Positions 1-7,715 of a stretch of DNA of 64,000 nt are shown one piece after another. The position numbers and the translations under genes were made by a program. Origin of the DNA: Amycolatopsis jejuensis (GTDB lineage Bacteria; Actinomycetota; Actinomycetes; Mycobacteriales; Pseudonocardiaceae); assembly GCF_000717335.1 (NCBI RefSeq), contig NZ_JNYZ01000001.1, forward strand, positions 1 through 64,000, in the 5' to 3' direction. The notes below the pieces were generated by a model. That model was not told the origin of the DNA and did not search any database. It was given only the letters and a program-made list of their open reading frames with translations. How positions within the stretch are numbered: position 1 is the first letter of the stretch; the number at the start of each line of letters is the position of its first letter.

Positions 1-96
1 CCATTCCTTCCGAGCCACCGTGCGGCAACCAACGATCAGCCACACCCCATCGCCCTGGGCATCCAGGGCACTCGCCCCGAACAACATCAACCTTAG
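1..96 (+). CDS. Possible 3' end of an upstream gene (partial)
   Basis: One plus-strand frame is open from the first base to a TAG at 94-96, ten bases before the next gene. The translated tail is about 31 residues and matches nothing I recognise. Third-position GC is not clearly biased, so this may be chance open frame. If real, it would be the carboxy terminus of a gene starting left of the window and in one operon with the SDR that follows. Confidence 0.25.
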   Translation, partial: PFLPSHRAATNDQPHPIALGIQGTRPEQHQP

Positions 97-105
97 GGAT
101 CGACG

Positions 106-828
106 ATGCCCGCTGCCCGTACCGTCCTGATCACCGGAGCCTCCGGCGGCATCGGCCGCGCCATCGCCACGGCATTCGCCGCCACCGGTGACACCGTCGT
201 ACTGGCCGACCTCGACGGCTCCGAAGAGGTCGCGAAACCCCTGGGCGCCCGCGGAATCCGCCTGGACATCACCGACGAGGCCGCGATCACCACCGCACTG
301 GACGAGACGGGCCCGATCGACGTACTGGTCAACAACGCCGGACTGCTGACCGTCCACGGCCGCCTGCTGGACCTGCCGGGAACGGACCTGCTCCGCATTC
401 TCGCAACCAACGTCCACGGCACTTTCCTGATGACCCAGCAGGTCGCCCGCCGAATGGCCGAACGCGGCACCGGCGGCGCGATAGTGAACCTGTCCTCCAT
501 CGGCGCGCGGCAACCCACCCCGGGGATGGGCGGCTACGAAAGCAGCAAAGCCGCTGTGGACGCCCTGACCCGCTGGGCGGCAATCGAACTGGCCGAACAC
601 AACATCCGGGTGAACGCAGTAGCCCCCGGCCCGGTCGCCACCCCGATGCTCACCGCCGCCATGCCGCCCGGCTCCCCCGCCTACGACGCCTGGGTCCAAC
701 GCATCCCGGACGGCCGAATGGCTTCCGTAGAGGAGGTCGCCGCCGCGGTGGTCTTCCTGGCGGGCCCGTCCGCCGCCCACATCACCGGCACCACCCTCCC
801 GGTAGACGGCGGCCAGCTGCTCACCTGA
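106..828 (+). CDS. SDR-family NAD(P)-dependent oxidoreductase
   Basis: This 240-residue protein has the length of a classical short-chain dehydrogenase/reductase. Visible motifs are the N-terminal Rossmann glycine motif GASGGIG, the NNAG motif, a catalytic Ser in the NLSSIG strand, and the YESSK motif holding the Tyr-x3-Lys catalytic pair. The C terminus reads TGTTLPVDGGQ, typical of FabG-like members. ATG 106 is preceded by AGGGA at a suitable distance. The substrate cannot be told from sequence. A long palindrome after the stop (835-885) probably ends transcription here and for the convergent amidohydrolase. Confidence 0.9.
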   Translation: MPAARTVLITGASGGIGRAIATAFAATGDTVVLADLDGSEEVAKPLGARGIRLDITDEAAITTALDETGPIDVLVNNAGLLTVHGRLLDLPGTDLLRILATNVHGTFLMTQQVARRMAERGTGGAIVNLSSIGARQPTPGMGGYESSKAAVDALTRWAAIELAEHNIRVNAVAPGPVATPMLTAAMPPGSPAYDAWVQRIPDGRMASVEEVAAAVVFLAGPSAAHITGTTLPVDGGQLLT

Positions 829-834
829 GGCCAC

Positions 835-885
835 GTCCGTGAAGGGAACCATCACGGGAATTCCCTCATGGTTCCCTTCACGGAC
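835..885. terminator. Long palindrome, probable bidirectional terminator (family copy 1)
   Basis: Perfect 18-base arms lie at 835-852 and 868-885 (left arm GTCCGTGAAGGGAACCAT), and the centre contains a further palindrome, GGGAATTCCC, at 856-865. It sits between the converging stops of the SDR (828) and the amidohydrolase (900). Related copies occur at 20072-20134 and, in altered form, at 34863-34925, so it is a dispersed repeat and not only a local terminator. There is no obvious T-tract. Confidence 0.7.
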
Positions 886-899
886 TTTCCGGACGGACG

Positions 900-2276
900 T
901 CAGGTGAGCGTCCCGGCGGAGCGTTCGTGCACGATCTGTCCACCGAGGACGGTGAGGTCGACGTCCAGGTCGGGCAGCTCGGCCGGGGTCACCGTGAACG
1001 GGTCCGCGGCCAGCACACACAGGTCTGCCACCATGCCCGGCTCCAGCGTGCCCTTCCACCCCGCAGCACCATCCTGCCGGGCCGGATGCACCGTGTAACA
1101 ACGAAGCAACTCCCCCATCCGCCCCCGTACATCCTCCGCCGGACCCATCCACGCGTCCGCGGCGGCGATCTCCCGCCGCCAGTCCGGGGACAGCACCGGC
1201 GCGTCAGACGTCAGGCACAACGGAATCCCCGCGTCCAGCACCTCCCGCAACGGCCAAGCACGCGCCGCACTGCCCGCCCCCATCGCGGCATCGACCACCC
1301 CGGCAGTCCGCACCGCAATCCCAGCCTGCGCAGCCAGCCCGACCCCCAGCCGGGCCATCCGCTTGACCTGCGCACCACTCACCAGATCACCGTGGATCAC
1401 GTAATGCCCGAGATCCCCGAGATCAAGGTCCCGCTCGCCCCGCGCCAGCTCCACCGCGTCGAGCACCACCTCGATCGCCCGATCCCCGGTCGCGTGGACC
1501 CCCACCTGCAACCCGGCCCGATGCGCGGCGAGGATCATCCAGGTCAGGTTCGCCTCCCGCTCACCATCCGTCCCACCCCCGACGAGCAGCTCGGCCCGGC
1601 TGCCATCGGCATAACAATGATGGGTATACGCAGACCGCATTGGCGGAATCCCATCGGCGAAGATCTTCACGCCCCGGAAGTTCACCCAAGCCGGATCGGC
1701 CTCCGGCCCGTCCATTGTGGACAACCCAGCCCGAAACGCATCGACCGTGCTGGGCCCGTCCAACTCGCCGTAAAGCCACAACGCAGTCACGCGCGCCCGC
1801 AGCAACCCCTCAGCAGCCAGCTCCCGATACTGCTCGACCACGGACATCCCGAACGCCCCGATCCGCCCGTCGTCCTCCCCTGGTCCAAGCCCAGGCTCGG
1901 TGTAGCTCGTGATCCCCAACCCGGCCAGCACGTCCCCGGCCCGCAGAATCGCAGACCGCCGCTCCGCATCCGTCCGCAGCGGACGGTCCGGCCCCGGCCC
2001 GGGTGCCCCCCGATCGGCGAACAACGTATCCGGCCACAACGCCCCCAGCCAGGCCGCATGCAGATGCCCGTCATTGATCCCGGGCAAGACCGCCCGGTCA
2101 CCGAGATCCAGGACCGAAGTCCGCGGCCCGATCACGTCTTGCAGATCCCGGTCGGAACCGACCCGCAGCACGCGCCCGTCCCGTACGGCCAGCGCTCTCG
2201 ACGGCGCGGCACCGGTCATCGGGTGCACCGCCGCTGCCCGCAGGACGAGATCCGCAACTGAGGTCGGCACAGGCAC
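900..2276 (-). CDS. Amidohydrolase family protein (YtcJ-like)
   Basis: The product has 458 residues. It begins with a short beta-sandwich region (LRAAAVHP, LAVRDGRVLRVG) and then INDGHLHAAW, which supplies the HxH-type metal ligands of YtcJ/LAF3-like amidohydrolases. Later metal or catalytic candidates are VGVHATGDRAI and LTSDAPV, and a C-terminal GMVADLCVLAADP closes the composite domain. Members hydrolyse amide or ester bonds; the substrate here is unknown. It starts with GTG 2276 behind AGGA, is divergent from the alcohol dehydrogenase, and shares with it a 55-80 bp control region containing an operator-like inverted repeat. Confidence 0.85.
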   Translation of the reverse strand: MPVPTSVADLVLRAAAVHPMTGAAPSRALAVRDGRVLRVGSDRDLQDVIGPRTSVLDLGDRAVLPGINDGHLHAAWLGALWPDTLFADRGAPGPGPDRPLRTDAERRSAILRAGDVLAGLGITSYTEPGLGPGEDDGRIGAFGMSVVEQYRELAAEGLLRARVTALWLYGELDGPSTVDAFRAGLSTMDGPEADPAWVNFRGVKIFADGIPPMRSAYTHHCYADGSRAELLVGGGTDGEREANLTWMILAAHRAGLQVGVHATGDRAIEVVLDAVELARGERDLDLGDLGHYVIHGDLVSGAQVKRMARLGVGLAAQAGIAVRTAGVVDAAMGAGSAARAWPLREVLDAGIPLCLTSDAPVLSPDWRREIAAADAWMGPAEDVRGRMGELLRCYTVHPARQDGAAGWKGTLEPGMVADLCVLAADPFTVTPAELPDLDVDLTVLGGQIVHERSAGTLT

Positions 2277-2295
2277 TCCTGGGTGATCCGGGGTC

Positions 2296-2311
2296 TCGAC
2301 ATTTTTGTCGA
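2296..2311. promoter_or_regulatory. Operator-like inverted repeat between divergent genes
   Basis: TCGACATTTTTGTCGA is a perfect six-base-arm inverted repeat with a four-T spacer. It lies between the amidohydrolase start (2276) and the alcohol dehydrogenase start, just upstream of a TAGACT -10-like element at 2318-2323. Position and symmetry suit a dimeric repressor controlling both directions. No regulator gene lies beside it in the window. Confidence 0.45.
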
Positions 2312-2317
2312 CGCCCG

Positions 2318-2323
2318 TAGACT
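2318..2323 (+). promoter_or_regulatory. -10 element (TAGACT) for the alcohol dehydrogenase operon
   Basis: TAGACT fits the actinobacterial TAnnnT -10 consensus and lies 8 bases before ATG 2332 and 35 bases before ATG 2359. Transcription would begin near 2330, giving either a leaderless message from 2332 or a short leader carrying GGAAAGG for 2359. No convincing -35 is visible. Confidence 0.4.
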
Positions 2324-2358
2324 AACCCATCATGCGGCCCGTCCCGGAAAGGTTTGTG

Positions 2359-3462
2359 ATGACCGTCCCGACTGCCACCCGCGCCGCGGTGCTGACCGAG
2401 CACGGCGCCCCGCTGGAGCTGACCGAACTGCCGCTGCCCGCCGCACTGGACCCCGGTGCGGCGCTGGTGCGGGTCTCGTGCGCGACGCTGTGCGGCACGG
2501 ACGTGGAGATCTGGTCCGGGAAGATGAGCTTCCCCGGCATGCTGCCGATGGTGCTCGGCCACGAGATGACCGGTGAGGTCGTCGCCACCGGGCCGGACAC
2601 TCGCGACGCGCTCGGCCGCGAGATCCGGCCCGGCGCGCGGATCGGGTGGTCGGAATCCACCTGCGGCGAGTGCTATGGCTGCACGGTGCTGCGCGAGCCG
2701 GTGGCGTGCAGCAAGCGCGGGTACGGGTTTCTGCAGCGCTCGGACGTCGCGCCGTTCGCCACCGCTGGGCTCTGCGAGTACGCCTACGTCGTGCCGGGCG
2801 CGGCGAAGCTGCTGCTGCCGGACGAGGTCCCGGACACCTGGGCGGCCATGGCCGGATGCGCGGCGAAGACGGTGCTACGGGCATTCGACCGGGTCGGCGG
2901 CGTCCGGCCCGGCTCGCGCGTGGTGGTACAGGGCTCCGGCGCGCTGGGCCTGTTCGCGACCGCGGTGGCGCGGCTGGCCGGAGCGGGCACGGTGATCACC
3001 GTCGGCGCTCCCGCGTCCCGGCTGGCGCTGGCGGCGGAGTTCGGCGCCGACGCAACCGTCGACGTCGGTTCGGGCAACATCGTCGAGCGTGTCACCGAAC
3101 TGACCGGCGGGCACGGCGGCGACCTCGTGCTCGACTTCGCGGGCGCGCCCTCCATCGGGCAAGAAGCGGTCGGGATGGCCGCGCAGCGCGGTCGGGTGGT
3201 GGTCGTCGGCAGCACCGGGCCGGAACCGACGCCGGTGCCGCTGGGCACGGTGATGGGCAAGGAGCTCACCGTCGTCGGGTCGCTGAACGGCGACATCGCC
3301 GACTACCACCACGCCATCGAGTTCTTCGGTTCGTTCGGCGCGAGAATGCCGTGGGACCGGTTGTTCGGCACCCCGGTCGGCCTGTCCGGCGCGAGTGAGC
3401 GGATCGAAGCCATGCACCGGCTCGACGAGACGAAAGCCGTCGTCGACCCCCGTCTTCCCTGA
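2359..3462 (+). CDS. Zinc-binding medium-chain alcohol dehydrogenase
   Basis: The product has 367 residues from ATG 2359, chosen because GGAAAGG stands just upstream; ATG 2332 would add nine residues. Catalytic zinc ligands appear in CATLCGTDVEIW and GHEMTGEV. A four-cysteine structural zinc lobe is present (C-x2-C-x2-C-x8-C in STCGECYGC and its continuation). The Rossmann segment reads VVQGSGALGLFA. It should oxidise an alcohol or reduce a carbonyl with NAD(P). It heads a tightly packed operon with the aldo-keto reductase-like gene (25-base gap), two hydrolases and an exporter, which suggests modification and export of a small molecule. Confidence 0.88.
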   Translation: MTVPTATRAAVLTEHGAPLELTELPLPAALDPGAALVRVSCATLCGTDVEIWSGKMSFPGMLPMVLGHEMTGEVVATGPDTRDALGREIRPGARIGWSESTCGECYGCTVLREPVACSKRGYGFLQRSDVAPFATAGLCEYAYVVPGAAKLLLPDEVPDTWAAMAGCAAKTVLRAFDRVGGVRPGSRVVVQGSGALGLFATAVARLAGAGTVITVGAPASRLALAAEFGADATVDVGSGNIVERVTELTGGHGGDLVLDFAGAPSIGQEAVGMAAQRGRVVVVGSTGPEPTPVPLGTVMGKELTVVGSLNGDIADYHHAIEFFGSFGARMPWDRLFGTPVGLSGASERIEAMHRLDETKAVVDPRLP

Positions 3463-3487
3463 TTTCCGTGCCTGCCAAGGAGGTTTC

Positions 3488-4453
3488 GTGTCTGCCCCAG
3501 CTCCCCTGCCCCGCCGCGCGGTCGGCGAGTCCGGTTTGGACGTTTCGCTGCTGTCGCTCGGTTCGTGGCACACCTACGACCGGATGGACTTCGCCGACGC
3601 GGTCGCCATGATCCGCGCCGCGGTGACCGCCGGGGTGAACCTGTTCGACGTCGGCGTCTACGGCATGCCCGGCCACCCGCCGGTGTTCACCGACGTGCTG
3701 TGGAGCGCGATCATGCGAGCCGCCCGCATCCCGCGCGAGGAGTACCTGGTGTCGGCGAAACTGTGGCTCGAAGGATTCGGCGAGCAGGGATTCCGCCCAC
3801 AGCTGGAGAACGCCTTCCTGCGCGGTGGTTTCGACGTGGCCGACCTGGTGATCCTCGGCGACCTCCGCCGCGAAGACGTCACCCTGGAAGACCTGGTCGA
3901 CGACCTCACCGGCCTCACCCGGGCGGGGTTGATCCGAGCCTGGGGCGTCAACAACTGGTCGGCCGCAAACATCACCCGGCTACGCGAGATCGCCGCCGCG
4001 CGCGGGGTGCCGGGGCCGCAGATCGCGCAGCTGAAGTACAGCATCGGCCGCCGGTCCATTCCGGACGGTGCGCCGTTCGCCCGCCTCTTCGCCGACGGGT
4101 TCACGATGCAGTCCTCGGACGTCCTGGAGGGCGGCATCCTCGCCGGCCGCACCGAACTGACCCGCGAAATCGGCCGCGACCCGGGAGAGGTCCGGGCGGC
4201 GATCATCCGCAACGCCGCCGGGGTCGTCGCGGTGGCCGAGGAACTGGGAACCACCGCCGCCCGCCTGGCCGTGGCGTTCACGCTGACACATCCGGCGAAC
4301 GTCACGACCCTGTTCGGGGCCACGCGGATGGCGCAGCTGGAAGACAACCTGGCCGCGGTACAGCTGGTCGACCAGGTGGGCGCCGCGCAGCTGCGTGCGC
4401 TGGTTGAGCCGTTCTGGGCGGACCGCGACGCCGTCGACCCCGAAGGCCCCTGA
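3488..4453 (+). CDS. Aldo/keto reductase-like protein lacking the usual catalytic His
   Basis: The product has 321 residues, starting at GTG 3488 behind AAGGAGG; the frame extends further upstream only through the previous gene. The (beta/alpha)8 fold is indicated by NLFDVGVYGMPGHP (catalytic Asp and Tyr positions) and SAKLWL (Lys). Where the family normally has His in a strand ending L-x-H, this protein reads DLVILGDLRRE, so the His of the Asp-Tyr-Lys-His tetrad seems absent. The overall resemblance is to the voltage-gated potassium channel beta-subunit group. It may be a weak reductase or a binding protein. It lies in the dehydrogenase-hydrolase operon. Confidence 0.8.
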   Translation: MSAPAPLPRRAVGESGLDVSLLSLGSWHTYDRMDFADAVAMIRAAVTAGVNLFDVGVYGMPGHPPVFTDVLWSAIMRAARIPREEYLVSAKLWLEGFGEQGFRPQLENAFLRGGFDVADLVILGDLRREDVTLEDLVDDLTGLTRAGLIRAWGVNNWSAANITRLREIAAARGVPGPQIAQLKYSIGRRSIPDGAPFARLFADGFTMQSSDVLEGGILAGRTELTREIGRDPGEVRAAIIRNAAGVVAVAEELGTTAARLAVAFTLTHPANVTTLFGATRMAQLEDNLAAVQLVDQVGAAQLRALVEPFWADRDAVDPEGP

Positions 4454-4490
4454 CCTGCCCTCGAATTCCGTCCCGCCCGAGGAGGCTTCC

Positions 4491-5465
4491 GTGACCCATC
4501 CCCCCGTTCCGTTCGACCCCGAGATCGCGCCCGCACTCGCCGACCTCATCCCCGCCGACGCCCCGCCCTTCACCCCCGAGACGATCCCCGGCCTGCGCCG
4601 CGCCATGGCGGAGATGTTCCCGCCTGCCGCAGCGGCGGTCGGCGACGCGCCGGTCACCGTGACCGAACGAATCATCCCCGGCCCGTCCGGCGCGCCGGAC
4701 CTGGAGATCACCGTCCTCGCGCCGCGCGAGTTCACCGGTCCCGTTCCCGTGCTCTACAACATCCACGGCGGCGGCATGATGGTCGGCCACCGCAACATGG
4801 ACGTACCCAGGCTGCTCGCGCTGGTGCTGGAACTGGCTGTGGTCGCGGTGAACGTCGAGTACCGGCTCGCGCCCGAACACCCGCATCCCGCACCGGTCGA
4901 GGACTGCTATGCGGGTCTACTGTGGACGGTCGCAAACGCCGCCGAACTCCGGATCGACCCAGCGCGCATCGTGGTCATGGGCGGCAGCGCCGGTGGCGGG
5001 CTGGCAGCTGCCGTCGCGCTCCTGGCCCGCGACCGCGGCGGTCCCGCACTGGCCGGGCAGCTCCTGTTGTGCCCGATGATCGACGACCGCAACACCACCG
5101 TCGCGAGCCGTCAGTACCCGGGCCTCGGCACCTGGACCCGCGAAGCGAACCTCGCCGGATGGACGTCGCTCCTCGGCGACGCCGCCGGTACCGACGACGT
5201 CTCCCCCTACGCCGCACCTGCGCGCGCGGCCGACCTTTCCGGGCTGCCACCAGCGTTCATCGAGGTAGGCAGCGCAGAGCCGTTCCGCGACGAGGACACC
5301 GAGTACGCCCTGCGCATCTGGGCGACCGGCGGTCAGGCGGAACTCCATGTGTGGGGAGGGGCGTTCCACGGCTTCGACATGTACGTCCCGGACTGGCCGA
5401 TCAGCAAAGCCGCCCTCGCCACCCGCACCTCGTGGCTGCGCCGGATCCTCGGAACGGCCCGATGA
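4491..5465 (+). CDS. Alpha/beta hydrolase, HSL-type esterase (first of tandem pair)
   Basis: The product has 324 residues from GTG 4491, which has an excellent GAGGAGG ribosome site. It shows the hormone-sensitive-lipase oxyanion motif IHGGGMMVG, the nucleophile elbow GGSAGGG, the acid region EPFRDEDTEYA and the catalytic His in GAFHGFDM. It should hydrolyse short-chain carboxylic esters in the cytoplasm. Its ATGA stop/start overlap couples it to the next gene, a close paralogue with the same motifs and length, indicating tandem duplication. Confidence 0.9.
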   Translation: MTHPPVPFDPEIAPALADLIPADAPPFTPETIPGLRRAMAEMFPPAAAAVGDAPVTVTERIIPGPSGAPDLEITVLAPREFTGPVPVLYNIHGGGMMVGHRNMDVPRLLALVLELAVVAVNVEYRLAPEHPHPAPVEDCYAGLLWTVANAAELRIDPARIVVMGGSAGGGLAAAVALLARDRGGPALAGQLLLCPMIDDRNTTVASRQYPGLGTWTREANLAGWTSLLGDAAGTDDVSPYAAPARAADLSGLPPAFIEVGSAEPFRDEDTEYALRIWATGGQAELHVWGGAFHGFDMYVPDWPISKAALATRTSWLRRILGTAR

Positions 5466-6442
5466 CCGCCGTACCCCCGCCGGTGCCCTACGACCCCGAG
5501 CTGCAACCCGGCCTCGCCGCGTTCCTCGACCTGGTCGAGCGAATCCCGCTGCGCGCCGACACGATCCTCGCCAACCGGGCGCATTTCGCGACCATCATCC
5601 CGCCCGTCGAGCAGATGGTCGGCGACCGTCCGGTGAAGCTGACCGAGCACTCCGTCCCCGGGCCGGACGGCGCACCGGACCTCGTGCTCACCGTCGTGCG
5701 GCCGCAGTCCGGCGTGACCGGCGCGCCCGCGCTGTACAGCATCCACGGCGGTGGGATGGTGCTGGGCAACCGATTCTTCGGGCTGGACGGGCTGATCGAC
5801 GACGTCCTGCGGTTCGGCGCGGTCGGGCTCTCGGTGGAATACCGGCTGGCGCCCGAAAACCCGGCACCGGCCGCGGTCGAGGACTGCTACGCCGGTCTAC
5901 TGTGGACTGTCGCGCATGCCGATGAGCTCGGCATCGACCCGGCGCGCATTGTCGTCACCGGAGCGAGTGCGGGCGGCGGCCTGGCCGCGGGCGTGGCGTT
6001 GCTGGCCCGGGACCGTGGTGGTCCGGCGCTGGCCGGGCAGCTGCTGCAGTGCCCGATGCTGGACGACCGGAACGAGACGGTGTCCACCCGCCAGTACGAC
6101 GGTCTCGGCGCCTGGGACCGCAACAACAACGACACCGGCTGGAACGCCCTCCTCGGCGCGGCCCGCGGCACCGCCGGAGTCTCGCCGTACGCGGTTCCGG
6201 CCCGGATGCCCGATCTGTCCGGCTTGCCGCCCGCGTACCTGGACGTCGGCGCGGCCGAGATCTTCCGCGACGAGACGACCGAGTACGCGCTGCGGATCTG
6301 GGCCACCGGCGGACCGGCCGAGCTGCACGTGTGGGCAGGCGGCTACCACGGATTCGCCGGTTTCTCCCCGGACGCGGAGGTCTCGCACGCGGCGGCGGCA
6401 GCGCGGCTGTCGTGGCTGCGCCGGGTTCTGCGGGCCGGGTGA
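5462..6442 (+). CDS. Alpha/beta hydrolase, HSL-type esterase (second of tandem pair)
   Basis: The product has 326 residues. ATG 5462 overlaps the previous stop by four bases, so translation is coupled. Motifs are IHGGGMVLG (oxyanion hole), TGASAGGGLA (nucleophile Ser), EIFRDETTEYA (acid) and GGYHGFAGF (His). Whole blocks, including YRLAPE, VEDCYAGLLWTV and LARDRGGPALAGQLL, are shared with its upstream neighbour, so the two arose by duplication and have diverged at their amino termini and active-site rims. The stop overlaps the GTG start of the exporter gene. Confidence 0.9.
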   Translation: MTAVPPPVPYDPELQPGLAAFLDLVERIPLRADTILANRAHFATIIPPVEQMVGDRPVKLTEHSVPGPDGAPDLVLTVVRPQSGVTGAPALYSIHGGGMVLGNRFFGLDGLIDDVLRFGAVGLSVEYRLAPENPAPAAVEDCYAGLLWTVAHADELGIDPARIVVTGASAGGGLAAGVALLARDRGGPALAGQLLQCPMLDDRNETVSTRQYDGLGAWDRNNNDTGWNALLGAARGTAGVSPYAVPARMPDLSGLPPAYLDVGAAEIFRDETTEYALRIWATGGPAELHVWAGGYHGFAGFSPDAEVSHAAAAARLSWLRRVLRAG

Positions 6443-7683
6443 AGCCTTCGGTACCGGTCGAACCCGCAAGCCGACGGCCCGGTCCACGGCGGATCGCGGT
6501 CGTGCTCGGGTTGCTGGAGGTCTTCGGCCCGATTTCGATGGACCTCTACCTGCCTGCGCTGCCCAGGCTCGCCGAGGACCTCCGGGCCGGGCAAAGTCTC
6601 GCTCAGGCGACGATGTCGGTCTGCATGCTCGGGCTCGCCTTCGGGCAGCTGGTGGTGGGCCCGCTGAGCGACCGGCTCGGACGGCGGCGTCCGTTGCTGG
6701 CCGGGATCGGGTTGTTCACCGTGCTGTCGGTGGTGTGCGCGGTCGCGCCGTCGATCGAAGTGCTGCTGGCGGCGCGGTTCCTGCAGGGCTTGTGCGGGTC
6801 GGCCGGGATTGTGCTTTCGCTGGCCGTCGCGCGGGACCTTGCCGAGGGTGTCGAGCTGGTCCGGCTGCTGGCGTTGCTGACCACCGTCGGGGCGCTCGCG
6901 CCGATCGTCGCGCCGGTGGTGGGCGGACAGCTCGCGGCAATCGTCGGATGGCGCGGCATTTTCGGTGTGCTGGCCGGAGTCGGCGCGGTCCTGCTGCTCG
7001 TCGCCGCGACGGCGCTGCCGGAAAGCCTGCCCCCGGAAGCCCGCCGTCCCGGCCGCGGCGGCCGAGAGTTCCGGGTACTCCTGAAAGACCGGCTGTTCCT
7101 GCGGTTTCTGCTGGTCAGCACCTGCAGCGGGGCGGCCTTCTTCACCTACCTCGCGTCGATCAGTTTCGTGCTTCAAGACGGGTTTTCGCTGTCGCCGCAG
7201 CTGTTCAGCGTCTGTTTCGCGGCGAACGCAGTGATGGCGGTGCTCGGCGCGCAGGTCAACCGCGCCGCTGTCCGCCGGGCGGGACCGATCCGGATGTACG
7301 TCCTCGGCACCACCTTCGCGGCGATCGCGGCGGCGACGATGCTGGTGTCGGTGCTGCTCGGCGCCGGGCTGATCACGGTGCTGATCCCGTTGGCGCTGCT
7401 CATGTTCGCGGGCGGGACCACACAGGCCAACGGGAACGCCCTCGCCCTCGCCGACCACGGCCGCCGCGCCGGGACCGCGGCCGCGTTGCTGGGTACGTCC
7501 TCGTTCGCGATCGGCCCGATCGTCGCGCCGCTGGTGTCGCTGGGCGGCACGACGCCGTTGTCGATGAGCCTCACGATGACGGTGGCCTACGGCTCCGCGA
7601 CGGTCTTGCTGTGGCTGACCGTGCTACCCCTCTCGCGATTCGGCCAGATAGGTGTTACCTTAGGTAACAGTGAATCGCGGTAA
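6439..7683 (+). CDS. MFS drug-resistance transporter, Bcr/CflA type
   Basis: The product has 414 residues with about 12 hydrophobic segments. GTG 6439 overlaps the previous stop. The first helix region contains GPISMDLYLPALP, the Bcr/CflA-type signature, and the loop after helix 2 reads GPLSDRLGRRRP, the MFS motif A. It should be a proton-driven exporter in the cytoplasmic membrane. As the last gene of the dehydrogenase-hydrolase operon it may export the product or a toxic substrate. Its final codons also contain a palindrome (7653-7669) that probably controls the next operon. Confidence 0.9.
   Translation: MKPSVPVEPASRRPGPRRIAVVLGLLEVFGPISMDLYLPALPRLAEDLRAGQSLAQATMSVCMLGLAFGQLVVGPLSDRLGRRRPLLAGIGLFTVLSVVCAVAPSIEVLLAARFLQGLCGSAGIVLSLAVARDLAEGVELVRLLALLTTVGALAPIVAPVVGGQLAAIVGWRGIFGVLAGVGAVLLLVAATALPESLPPEARRPGRGGREFRVLLKDRLFLRFLLVSTCSGAAFFTYLASISFVLQDGFSLSPQLFSVCFAANAVMAVLGAQVNRAAVRRAGPIRMYVLGTTFAAIAAATMLVSVLLGAGLITVLIPLALLMFAGGTTQANGNALALADHGRRAGTAAALLGTSSFAIGPIVAPLVSLGGTTPLSMSLTMTVAYGSATVLLWLTVLPLSRFGQIGVTLGNSESR
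7653..7669. promoter_or_regulatory. Operator-like palindrome ahead of the diiron oxygenase operon
   Basis: TGTTACCTTAGGTAACA has perfect seven-base arms around TTA. It lies inside the last codons of the exporter gene and 47 bases before the diiron oxygenase start, where an operator for that operon would sit. Its size and symmetry resemble TetR-family sites. The cognate regulator is not identifiable here. Confidence 0.5.
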
Positions 7684-7715
7684 CGCCTAATCAGTGTCGC
7701 TCCAGGGAGGACCGT

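Noticed and set aside
4395..4490. Earlier in-frame ATG for the first HSL esterase
   Set aside because: It lies inside the preceding gene and has no ribosome site, while GTG 4491 has a near-perfect GAGGAGG and starts where homologues start.
6343..7458. Long minus-strand open frame of 371 codons antisense to the MFS exporter
   Set aside because: It is Arg/Gln/His-rich without family resemblance, and the opposite strand encodes a well-formed transporter; in high-GC DNA such antisense frames are common.
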